A DNA stretch of 5,749 nucleotides from the NCBI GenBank assembly GCA_003105305.1, contig PQAQ01000174.1, forward strand, positions 1-5,749, read 5' to 3'. Both the position numbers and the translations under genes were made by a program. Every line of letters starts with the position of its first letter. Position 1 is the stretch's first letter. The stretch comes from Candidatus Methylomirabilota bacterium (lineage in GTDB: Bacteria > Methylomirabilota > Methylomirabilia > Methylomirabilales > Methylomirabilaceae). The notes under the pieces were generated by a model. That model was not told the DNA's origin. It searched no databases and saw only the letters and a list, made by a program, of their open reading frames with translations. This document shows positions 1 through 5,749 of the stretch, one piece after another.

Positions 1-173
1 TTGAAGTAGACAAAGCTCATGGTGAGCATGTGGTAGGCGAGGAACGCGAACTGGTATTTGCCGTGGGTGTAGTTGGTCTCGAAGGCGTCCCAGAGGAACT
101 CGATGTACTCCTGCTCCTTCGGGCTCTTGAACGAGAGCGGCAGGTAGTTCCCCAGTTCGGCGGCTTCTTCCAT
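1..173 (-). CDS. Small conserved-looking protein of a type I R-M operon, N-terminal part only
   Basis: The ORF begins MEEAAELGNYLPLSFKSPKE and continues to the window edge with 57 complete codons, including EYIEFLWDAFETNYTHGKYQ and then FAFLAYHMLTMSFVYF. The ATG at 171-173 is preceded by GGAG (183-186) with 9 nt spacing and follows the stop of the HsdS tail by 3 nt, so start and frame are well supported. The protein is rich in aromatic residues (Tyr, Phe, Trp), which suggests a compact fold rather than a low-complexity artefact; the Phe/Ala/Leu/Tyr-rich stretch is not clearly a membrane segment. From memory, short uncharacterised proteins of this kind occur in type I R-M operons between hsdS and hsdR, but I cannot name a family or function. 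The position suggests hsdR follows outside the window. Confidence 0.8.
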   Translation of the reverse strand, partial: MEEAAELGNYLPLSFKSPKEQEYIEFLWDAFETNYTHGKYQFAFLAYHMLTMSFVYF

Positions 174-182
174 GACTCACGG

Positions 183-186
183 CTCC
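183..186 (-). promoter_or_regulatory. Ribosome binding site of the small downstream gene
   Basis: GGAG lies 9 nt before the ATG at 173 and falls inside the last codons of the HsdS tail. The tail remnant therefore carries the translation start signal of the next gene, which may be one reason it was kept. Confidence 0.65.
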
Positions 187-195
187 GCCGGGGCT

Positions 196-290
196 GGCTC
201 GTCCTCGCCCCAGACGCGGGCGAGGGTGGCCTGGATCTTCTTCTCGAAGCGGGCGATTAATTCACGGTTAGTGGCGATCCCGGCTTCGAT
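196..290 (-). repeat. Direct repeat, downstream copy (orphan HsdS tail)
   Basis: This is the partner of the repeat at 4401-4504. It lies wholly inside the 47-codon HsdS tail ORF and keeps the same reading frame. It lacks three codons relative to the full copy, and several of its differences fall at third codon positions, which suggests descent under coding constraint or from a related allele rather than a fresh duplication. Homology fades towards 300-320, where the helicase end takes over. Confidence 0.85.
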
Positions 291-309
291 ACGCTGCTGG
301 GGGAGGAAC

Positions 310-3300
310 TCAGCGTTCATCGCCGGATATCACCTTCCATACTTTTTTGTACTCCGATCCTGACATGGTGACGTTGCTTGGGCGCGAGCGGTTCCAAATA
401 TCGATGTCGGCGGAGGCGAGAAATTGCCGGACTTTGTGAAAACCGGAACCCTGTGCATCGGCGCCTTGAACAGATCGGTAGTGCTCACCCAGTTTCTCCG
501 CGATGGTGCGAGGAACACCATTCATCCGCATCAAAACGCCTTCTTCCGTCTTCACACCATGGTAGATCATGGCTGGGAGAAGATTGACGTGCCTTATCTG
601 TTCGTCGGACAAACCGTCAAAATCGATACCGGAAAGACGGCTTAGGGCGGACAAGCCCCAGGTGCCATTGTTGACAAGGTTCCGATAGATCGCCTTGCAG
701 GCTTCGGTAATCGCTTTGGTTGCATCGTCTCCTGCATTGAAGTACGCAGCGGCGATATCCTGGATACTCTTTCCTTCCACCCAGTCGGTCGTGATGGCTG
801 CCAGCGTCCTATGCTCGGTTCCTGATGTCGTGAGCTCCTTCAGGTTGCGGGCAAGTTGAGGAATCTTGAGCATGATTCCATACAGATCCGCCATGCCTGC
901 GGCGTTTCCGAAGAGGCGCCCGGCTGAAAAATCCATTGGAGATAAGTTGCGCTCCAGTGAATTGATTCCGGCAAGCGCCCGACCAACGCCTTCGAAAGAA
1001 AAGCCGGTCATGTCCGCCATGGCGACTTGGCCAGGATTATCGGAAATTCGTCGCGCATAAAGCTTTGTGGCCTCAAGAAGCTTTTGCGCCCGCGCCCTTC
1101 CTTGGGGCGTTTCCTGAAGCACTCGGTAGCCATAGGTGTTGCGCAGGGAGTTCTCCGTATTGGCAATGACCCGATCCAAGTTGCCGATTTCGTGAACAAG
1201 GTGATTCACATAGCAGCGAAAATCTTCCCACTGATCTTTTTCGATCACCGCCGTCAGTTCGTCAGGCGTATTTGCGGCGTCAAGTGCGGCGACAACGGTT
1301 ACAAGCCTCGAAACGAGTTCACCTGTTGCATCCCGAACAAATTGCATTATCTCCGTTGACCGATTGGCTTCGGCGATTCCAACGACACCTACGCTGTCCT
1401 GATTCATCCGCCCAGCGCGACCGGCAAGATTCCAGAACTCCCGCGTCTTGAACGGCACGCCATATGGATACTTCGTCGTGGCCAAAAACACCGAGGAAAC
1501 CGGGAAGTTGATTCCTTGAGCCAACGTCGTGGTCGCGCAGAGAACCTTGATGTCGCCCTCTTCGGTGAGCCATTCCATGAGAGAGCGCGCTTCATCGGAC
1601 AGGCCGGCGTGGTGTACTGCGACACCCCGCGCAAGCATTCCAATCAATTCGAAGTCCGGGCTGACTTCCGCAGCAAGAAACTTCTGGACCAATTGAGTTC
1701 GCGTTGAAAGCGCTTCCAGAGGAGGAAGCTTTCTCGCGACTTCTCGTGCCATCCCCCAAGCGTCAGGAATCGTTCCTCCCACAGCGATGCTGGTGCCACG
1801 CGAAGAAAAGACCGTCGCCATGGCCGCCGCCTGAAGATTGAAACTCTGTTGCTCTCCGCTGGCCTTGATGAACTTCGACTTTGCGACGTCCAGGGGTTTG
1901 ACACCTCCAGCCTTATGCAGACCCTCAAGATGGAGCGTATTTCGTGTCGTCAGAAGTGTCTTGAACTCCAGCGCCCACCCGGCTTTCACACTATCGTCTG
2001 GATTAGCGCGAAACATACCCACCAATTGCTCATTCGGCTTCCATGGTGAGGTGCCGAGGCTAATGGATCGGCCACCCGCGGCGTCATTGGCTAACCAGCG
2101 GGCCAGCGCATCAGCCCGTTCGACGAAAGGCATCAGCAGAAGAAAGTTCGCGCCGGTGCACTCCTGCTTGATCGTGGCCAGGAGTAACTCGATTCTCATC
2201 CCACGCGACTCGTCTTCCATATTGTGCGCTTCGTCCATGACTACGAGAGCAAGCGGACGCTGGACTTTCTTGTTGCGAATGACCAGTTGGAGCTTTTCCG
2301 GAGTGGCAACCAGCACATCAAACGTCCGGTCCTCCCCGGTGGAGACTGAGCCGAGCATATCCGCTTCGATGGCATCGATTTCGATTGCGCCAGTGAGTTG
2401 CTCGACCCGAACACCAATGGGACTGAAATCTCGCCGCAGACGCCGCGTGATCTGGTTGCCAAGCGCCTTGGTCGGCACCACGTAAGCGACCCAGCCGCCA
2501 TTCTCGGCGAACTGGTTCAATGCCTGGAGGATGCGGAACTGCGCCAGCAAGGTCTTGCCGCCGGACGTGGGCAGATCGATCACCACGGCCGTAGCGGCAG
2601 CATCGAGGAGCCCTTGTTCCTGCAAGGCTGCTCTTTGCGGCGGCAGAAGTTCGAACATGCCCTGATTTCTGGCGGCTGAACCTACGAAGCGCATCACGCG
2701 GGAATTGATCGAATGCGCTACCCACCAGAGGGAACCAGACACCATCTGGCGCGCGGCGGCATGGAGCCAGCGCATGAGCACTTCCATCTGAGCGTCACCA
2801 CAGGCCAGGGATGCATCCACCGCCGCTTCGAAGTGCTTGTCGAGAAGCGCGTTGATCCCCCGTGGTTCTCCCTGAAGTACATATTTTGCGAGCAACTCGG
2901 TACTCTTGGCCCAGTTGTAGAAGGCAATCAAGCGCAAGGCCATTGCCTGGTCCTGAGCGTTGGAACCACTGTCCAACGAAGATTTTTCGTATTCCCGCTG
3001 ATCTTCACGCAGGCCGGCGACGATTTCCCGGATACGGTCCAGATCGTCCCAGCCGCCTTTGCGAAGAAGCCGCACCCAGCACTCGAAGAGGCGATAGAGC
3101 AGACGGTAATGCCATGGCCGCTCCGCCACGGAGGGTTGCTCGATGCTCGACGGATTCTCGGCGAACCAGCGCCGGATATCCGACCAGCGATCTCCGCAGT
3201 AGGCCAACCCAGCGAGATGCAGGACGTGAAAGATTCGCTCCTCGGTTGCCTGGGGCACAGGAAGCAGGCGTCGCAACTCGAATGTCCGCCACGCACCGGC

Positions 3301-3576
3301 CACACATTGATGACGCAGATCGTCCTGATCCGGCGCAAGATTCATGAACGCGGGCAAGCCTTCAATGGCCGCCATCTCATAGGCCATTGCCAGGCGCTGG
3401 AGCAGGTCGTCGTCTCCGGGCCGTTCATCTAACGCGAATCGCAGTTGGCGGCCAACGGCCTTGGCGACCAGCCGGGCCTGAGCGATCTCCAGACCACGCC
3501 TGCGCTCCTGATCGCCCACCGCCACCACAGCCCAGTACGCATCCAAGCGGTTCAGTGCTTCTTGTTTCAAGCTCAT
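310..3576 (-). CDS. Ski2-like superfamily 2 DEAH-box helicase with helical N-terminal domain
   Basis: This 1088-residue protein is a predicted ATP-dependent nucleic acid helicase. Motifs in order: LPPQRAALQ near 311-319 (Q-motif-like), Walker A PTSGGKT (336-342), Ia VVPTKAL (366-372), Ib ATPEKL (424-429), DEAH (448-451), VHHAGL (654-659), motif V CATTTLAQGINFP (680-692) and motif VI EFWNLAGRAGR (713-723). HHAGL, the TTTLAQGINFP-type motif V and NLAGRAGR point to the Ski2-like group. Residues 1 to about 300 form a Leu/Ala/Trp/Arg-rich, probably all-helical region without a motif I know. Residues 740-1088 are a long C-terminal region, probably winged-helix and helical-bundle; GVPRTIAEKLGEHY (1020-1033) resembles a DNA-binding helix-hairpin element. 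The usual motif III S-A-T is not obvious; LLLMPF (479-484) occupies its place. The ATG at 3576 overlaps the nuclease stop (ATGA), with only weak upstream GGTGGTG, so translation is probably coupled. It is likely the sensing or motor partner of the nuclease, as HamB is for HamA; that role is inferred. Confidence 0.9.
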   Translation of the reverse strand: MSLKQEALNRLDAYWAVVAVGDQERRRGLEIAQARLVAKAVGRQLRFALDERPGDDDLLQRLAMAYEMAAIEGLPAFMNLAPDQDDLRHQCVAGAWRTFELRRLLPVPQATEERIFHVLHLAGLAYCGDRWSDIRRWFAENPSSIEQPSVAERPWHYRLLYRLFECWVRLLRKGGWDDLDRIREIVAGLREDQREYEKSSLDSGSNAQDQAMALRLIAFYNWAKSTELLAKYVLQGEPRGINALLDKHFEAAVDASLACGDAQMEVLMRWLHAAARQMVSGSLWWVAHSINSRVMRFVGSAARNQGMFELLPPQRAALQEQGLLDAAATAVVIDLPTSGGKTLLAQFRILQALNQFAENGGWVAYVVPTKALGNQITRRLRRDFSPIGVRVEQLTGAIEIDAIEADMLGSVSTGEDRTFDVLVATPEKLQLVIRNKKVQRPLALVVMDEAHNMEDESRGMRIELLLATIKQECTGANFLLLMPFVERADALARWLANDAAGGRSISLGTSPWKPNEQLVGMFRANPDDSVKAGWALEFKTLLTTRNTLHLEGLHKAGGVKPLDVAKSKFIKASGEQQSFNLQAAAMATVFSSRGTSIAVGGTIPDAWGMAREVARKLPPLEALSTRTQLVQKFLAAEVSPDFELIGMLARGVAVHHAGLSDEARSLMEWLTEEGDIKVLCATTTLAQGINFPVSSVFLATTKYPYGVPFKTREFWNLAGRAGRMNQDSVGVVGIAEANRSTEIMQFVRDATGELVSRLVTVVAALDAANTPDELTAVIEKDQWEDFRCYVNHLVHEIGNLDRVIANTENSLRNTYGYRVLQETPQGRARAQKLLEATKLYARRISDNPGQVAMADMTGFSFEGVGRALAGINSLERNLSPMDFSAGRLFGNAAGMADLYGIMLKIPQLARNLKELTTSGTEHRTLAAITTDWVEGKSIQDIAAAYFNAGDDATKAITEACKAIYRNLVNNGTWGLSALSRLSGIDFDGLSDEQIRHVNLLPAMIYHGVKTEEGVLMRMNGVPRTIAEKLGEHYRSVQGADAQGSGFHKVRQFLASADIDIWNRSRPSNVTMSGSEYKKVWKVISGDER
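331..336 (-). promoter_or_regulatory. Possible ribosome binding site of the HsdS tail ORF
   Basis: AAGGTG lies 10 nt before the ATG at 320, within the final codons of the helicase gene. Spacing is slightly long but usable. It makes translation of the tail plausible but does not prove it. Confidence 0.4.
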
Positions 3577-4373
3577 ACGGCACCACCATCTTGTCGAGAT
3601 GCGACGACCTTGCTGGCGAGCGTAGCGATGCTTCCCGCTGGAAGATAGATCGCAAACAACTGAATGGTGATGGCCGACGGGCAGCCTCGCCCCAACCCAT
3701 TGACTCGCGCTCTCAGATCATTCTCATGAGGTGAAACGTCGCGAACCAGCAGACCGAAGATGCGTACATCGCAGGTGTCTCTGAGATAGACAGCGGAAGC
3801 CGCTTGGAAACGTCCACGCCACGCCGCACCCGCCGCGCGATGAGCGAGGTAAAGGACCAGTCCGTCACGGATGTCCCGACGATCCCGCAGGTCTTCCATC
3901 TGTTGCTTAAGACCGTGGCGACCATAGGCGGCACCGGGCGGATATGACGCTTCGCCTGACGTCTTTACCTCCCCGAACGCAAAGCGGTCGATATCATTCT
4001 CGTGATGGAAACCTACCAGGTCGGCTCCTGGCAGGCTGGAGCCCCGCTTGCGCTCATCTCGCCCGTCCGGCCACGGAAAATGGCAACTCTGGTGTTCGCA
4101 GAGATAGTGTTCTGCCAGAGCTTCACCCACCCGCCAATCCTCCAATGCGTGGCTGGTCGCCAGTAAATCGTTCAAATTGTCCCGCGTGAAATCCGTGTCC
4201 GCCAATCCTTCGAGTAACGCTGCTACTCGCCCGATCCCAACATCGTCAAATACGATCGCCGCGACGGGGCCTGAAAGTGCTGTATCCAACTGTTCCATTG
4301 ACACGCCGAGACCCACACCCGTGACCGGGGGCGTTCCAAGCGTGTAACGGGTAGCGGATGGACGCACTAGCAT
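3573..4373 (-). CDS. PD-(D/E)xK nuclease-like protein, putative defence effector
   Basis: This 266-residue protein has a central motif set typical of PD-(D/E)xK nucleases: an upstream acidic helix VGEALAEHYL (82-91, E84/E88), then SSLPGADLVGF (112-122, D118), then FGEVKTS (133-139, E135 and K137), then a Gln-containing helix LKQQMEDL (155-162). The spacing of the Asp, the E-x-K strand and the following Gln helix is what the fold needs, so DNA cleavage is a reasonable inference. The N-terminal 80 residues carry no recognisable motif, and no signal peptide or membrane segment is visible. The ATG at 4373 overlaps the end of hsdS by 7 nt (ATGCTAG) and has GGAG 8 nt upstream; an internal Met26 is a weaker alternative. 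The stop overlaps the helicase start (ATGA). Pairing with a Ski2-like helicase resembles Hachiman (HamA, DUF1837, plus HamB) and AbpAB, but membership of the HamA family is a guess from motif and context. It could also be an unrelated restriction-like nuclease. Confidence 0.75.
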   Translation of the reverse strand: MLVRPSATRYTLGTPPVTGVGLGVSMEQLDTALSGPVAAIVFDDVGIGRVAALLEGLADTDFTRDNLNDLLATSHALEDWRVGEALAEHYLCEHQSCHFPWPDGRDERKRGSSLPGADLVGFHHENDIDRFAFGEVKTSGEASYPPGAAYGRHGLKQQMEDLRDRRDIRDGLVLYLAHRAAGAAWRGRFQAASAVYLRDTCDVRIFGLLVRDVSPHENDLRARVNGLGRGCPSAITIQLFAIYLPAGSIATLASKVVASRQDGGAV

Positions 4374-5749
4374 CTCTGTGTCTCCATTTCTTCCACGGCC
4401 GGCTCGTCTTCCCCCCAGACGCGGGCGAGGGTGCCCTGAATTTTCTTCTCGAAGCGGGCGATCAGCTCTCGGTTGGCGGCGATGAGGGCCTGCTCGGCTT
4501 CGATTTCGGCGGCGAGGGCTTGCTGGGTGGCGAGGGGTGGGAGCGGGATGGGCAAAGCTCGAATGAATCCAAGCGGAATAAACTTCTGAGTCGAGCCGCT
4601 AGCTTGTCGGTCAAAGCGAGTCTGCATTTCGGCTGAAGCGAGAACATCTTTGAGAAAGCGATAATCCACCTTGGAGTCTTTGTGAAACTTGATGAGTGCA
4701 ACGTTCTTGACTGCATACTCCCGCGTTGTGTGGGCAATCACCGGATTCCCAATCGTTCCGATCATCGGCATCAGGATGTCGCCCTCATCGACCTTGGAAC
4801 GTTTGTTGATTGCATCCAAGTCCTCGCGGCTGATCAGGTTCACGTCACTGAAATCAATGAAGCCGTCTTTCAGGTTCTTCGATGTAACCAATGGGAACCC
4901 CTCCAGAACGTATTTGGGACTGTCGTGTGTGCCGTCTCGCACGTCGCATATCTCGCCAAGCGTGGCGACCGGCCAGTCGGGGTGGATGGGGATGTGGGGG
5001 CGGTAGTTGTCGAGGACGGCGCGGGCGCCGTCGATGACTTTCTGGTAGCCCTCAATCTCCGCCACGATCTCCTTCTGCACTTCCAACGGCGGGAGGGGGA
5101 TTCGGAGTTCACAGAATTTCGATTTGGAAATCTCTGCAAAAGTCCCGCCGGTTGCCCACGCCTTCATCGTCGGCACGAGCTTCGTAAGTACGAAAGCGAC
5201 ATACTCCGGGACCGCGCGCGACGAATCTTCAATCACGACACTCTTGAAACCCTGATTCGTCGCAATCGGGATTCGGTTGATAGCAATGCGGCCAATCGTA
5301 GCACGCGTTGAAACGACGACCGAGTTAGCCGGAATCATCTTCGCTGAGGATTCTTTCAGTCCCCGGTCAGAGATCGTTCGTTGTGTCTCGGTGATCTGCG
5401 TGATAAAGTCGGTCGCCGGAAGATCGACCAAGGTTGCCCAAGCAATACCACCGTTCCAGAATTCCTCTATGTCGGACTTCGGAGTTCCGCCGCTTTCGAT
5501 GCGGAACAGGCTGCTGTCACCGAGAGAAATCAGCGGGAAGGTGTGACTTCTCGCCCCATTCTCTCGATACCGCTCCCCGCTCAGGTTGTAGTCGCCATTC
5601 CCCGCGATCCTCTCCTTCGATACGATGAGACCGAACGTGGACCGGAAGCCCTCGATCGACTCGTGCGCTCGAAGGCAGCGCAGGTACTCGGCAATCTCCG
5701 CACGGGCCTGGGGCAAGTCGTCTCTATCGATGGGGCGGCGCTGGGCACC
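4367..5749 (-). CDS. hsdS: Type I R-M methyltransferase-specificity (M-S) fusion, partial at its start
   Basis: The reading frame is open to the window edge; the first in-frame start-like codon is a TTG at 5716, inside conserved methyltransferase sequence, so the true start is outside. Residues are counted from that TTG. Residues 1-52 match the C-terminal end of HsdM (DDLP just upstream, then KERIAGNGDYNLSGERYRE at 34-52). The frame then runs directly into HsdS: first target recognition domain (TRD) about 60-205, with ESGGTPKS and STRATIGRIAINRIPIATNQ; central conserved helix from IPLPPLEVQKEIVAEIEGYQ (206) to about 240; second TRD about 248-388; and the C-terminal conserved helix from IPLPPLATQQALAAEIEAEQ (390) to about 435. 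In the family, HsdS TRDs each read half of a split DNA site, and the helices set their spacing and bind HsdM. No ATG or GTG occurs in frame near the M/S junction, which favours a true fusion over two genes. The gene ends in TAG at 4367-4369, inside the next gene. The type I assignment is firm; target sequence and activity cannot be read. Confidence 0.92.
   Translation of the reverse strand, partial: GAQRRPIDRDDLPQARAEIAEYLRCLRAHESIEGFRSTFGLIVSKERIAGNGDYNLSGERYRENGARSHTFPLISLGDSSLFRIESGGTPKSDIEEFWNGGIAWATLVDLPATDFITQITETQRTISDRGLKESSAKMIPANSVVVSTRATIGRIAINRIPIATNQGFKSVVIEDSSRAVPEYVAFVLTKLVPTMKAWATGGTFAEISKSKFCELRIPLPPLEVQKEIVAEIEGYQKVIDGARAVLDNYRPHIPIHPDWPVATLGEICDVRDGTHDSPKYVLEGFPLVTSKNLKDGFIDFSDVNLISREDLDAINKRSKVDEGDILMPMIGTIGNPVIAHTTREYAVKNVALIKFHKDSKVDYRFLKDVLASAEMQTRFDRQASGSTQKFIPLGFIRALPIPLPPLATQQALAAEIEAEQALIAANRELIARFEKKIQGTLARVWGEDEPAVEEMETQRC
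4382..4385 (-). promoter_or_regulatory. Ribosome binding site of the nuclease gene
   Basis: GGAG lies 8 nt before the ATG at 4373, inside the last codons of hsdS. It supports this start over the internal Met26 and indicates that the nuclease is translated from the hsd transcript. Confidence 0.65.
4401..4504 (-). repeat. Direct repeat, upstream copy (3' end of the full hsdS)
   Basis: This stretch encodes the C-terminal conserved helix of HsdS and has a second copy at 196-290 in the same orientation. Aligned by eye, 4401-4480 matches 196-275 without gaps at 69 of 80 positions. Beyond that the copies re-align only after a 9-nt (three-codon) gap and share CGGCTTCGAT, read on the plus strand. Together the two copies flank the nuclease and helicase genes, about 4.2 kb apart. 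Confidence 0.85.

Larger units (their letters stand above)
177..320 (-). pseudogene. Orphan HsdS C-terminal tail (47 codons)
   Basis: This short ORF encodes the conserved last part of a type I specificity subunit and nothing else. Its stretch NRELIARFEKKIQATLARVW is identical to the end of the full HsdS of this window (residues 415-434) except one Ala/Gly change, and the match continues through GEDEPA. Ahead of it, LPQQRIEAG looks like a shortened form of the usual HsdS LPPL..QQ..AAEIEA helix. Both TRDs and the central helix are absent. It starts with ATG at 318-320, which overlaps the helicase stop by 11 nt and has AAGGTG at 331-336, 10 nt upstream, so it could be translated. The TGA at 177-179 lies 3 nt before the next start. 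It most likely is the remnant of an older hsdS whose front was replaced by the nuclease-helicase insertion. A role as a small HsdM- or HsdS-binding peptide is possible but unsupported. Confidence 0.8.

Noticed and set aside
1838..2485. Plus-strand ORF of 215 codons opposite the helicase core
   Set aside because: It covers the strand opposite the DEAH, Ib and neighbouring motifs; its Ser/Arg-rich composition is typical of an antisense shadow.
2713..3432. Long plus-strand ORF of 239 codons opposite the helicase N-terminal region
   Set aside because: It is wholly antisense to the well-supported helicase gene, has no recognisable domain, and such open frames are common opposite GC-rich coding DNA.
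310..4373. Firm naming of the pair as Hachiman (hamA/hamB)
   Set aside because: The domain types fit, but I cannot confirm the HamA-specific domain or HamB-specific architecture by reading alone, so gene symbols were left blank.
177..4504. Insertion sequence or site-specific integrated element between the repeats
   Set aside because: No transposase, integrase or terminal inverted repeats were found, and the repeats are diverged coding sequence of about 95-104 nt, not short target duplications.
4682..5311. Plus-strand ORF of 209 codons opposite hsdS
   Set aside because: It lies antisense to the clearly recognised specificity subunit and shows no motif or good start signal.
1..5749. CRISPR array, tRNA, rRNA or rho-independent terminator
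   Set aside because: No spaced short repeats, cloverleaf-like segments or GC hairpin followed by a T-run were noticed, and coding sequence fills nearly the whole window.

Overview
The window reads as one densely packed operon on the minus strand, so biological order runs from high to low coordinates. It is a type I restriction-modification (R-M) locus with a two-gene nuclease/helicase module lodged inside it. The moderately high GC content, strong GC preference at third codon positions and clear Shine-Dalgarno sites fit a GC-rich Gram-negative bacterium, most likely a proteobacterium. Nothing here fixes the species.

In gene order: (1) 5749-4367 is a protein whose start lies outside the window. 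It begins with the C-terminal end of a type I DNA methyltransferase (HsdM) and continues in frame into a complete two-domain specificity subunit (HsdS), so it looks like an M-S fusion. (2) 4373-3573 is a 266-residue protein with a PD-(D/E)xK nuclease-like core. It overlaps the fusion gene by 7 nt. (3) 3576-310 is a 1088-residue Ski2-like superfamily 2 helicase with a helical N-terminal domain of about 300 residues. It overlaps the nuclease gene by 4 nt (ATGA). (4) 320-177 is a 47-codon ORF that repeats the last part of HsdS and overlaps the helicase end by 11 nt. (5) 173-1 is the start of a small conserved-looking protein that runs out of the window.

The main discovery is the arrangement. The nuclease and helicase genes lie between two directly repeated copies of the HsdS C-terminal coding sequence (4401-4504 and 196-290; about 86% identity over the 80 nt that align without gaps). 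The second copy is an orphan tail without TRDs or the rest of HsdS. The simplest reading is that the nuclease-helicase pair entered, or was swapped into, an existing hsd operon at the hsdS 3' end and left the old tail next to the old downstream gene. The operon would then produce both a modification enzyme and an additional helicase-nuclease defence complex, broadly like Hachiman or AbpAB in composition. That parallel is inferred from domain types. hsdR is not in the window; if present it should lie beyond position 1 on the minus strand.

No promoter, terminator, tRNA, rRNA, CRISPR array or insertion sequence was seen. The five coding segments overlap or lie within 3 nt of each other, so there is essentially no intergenic DNA.
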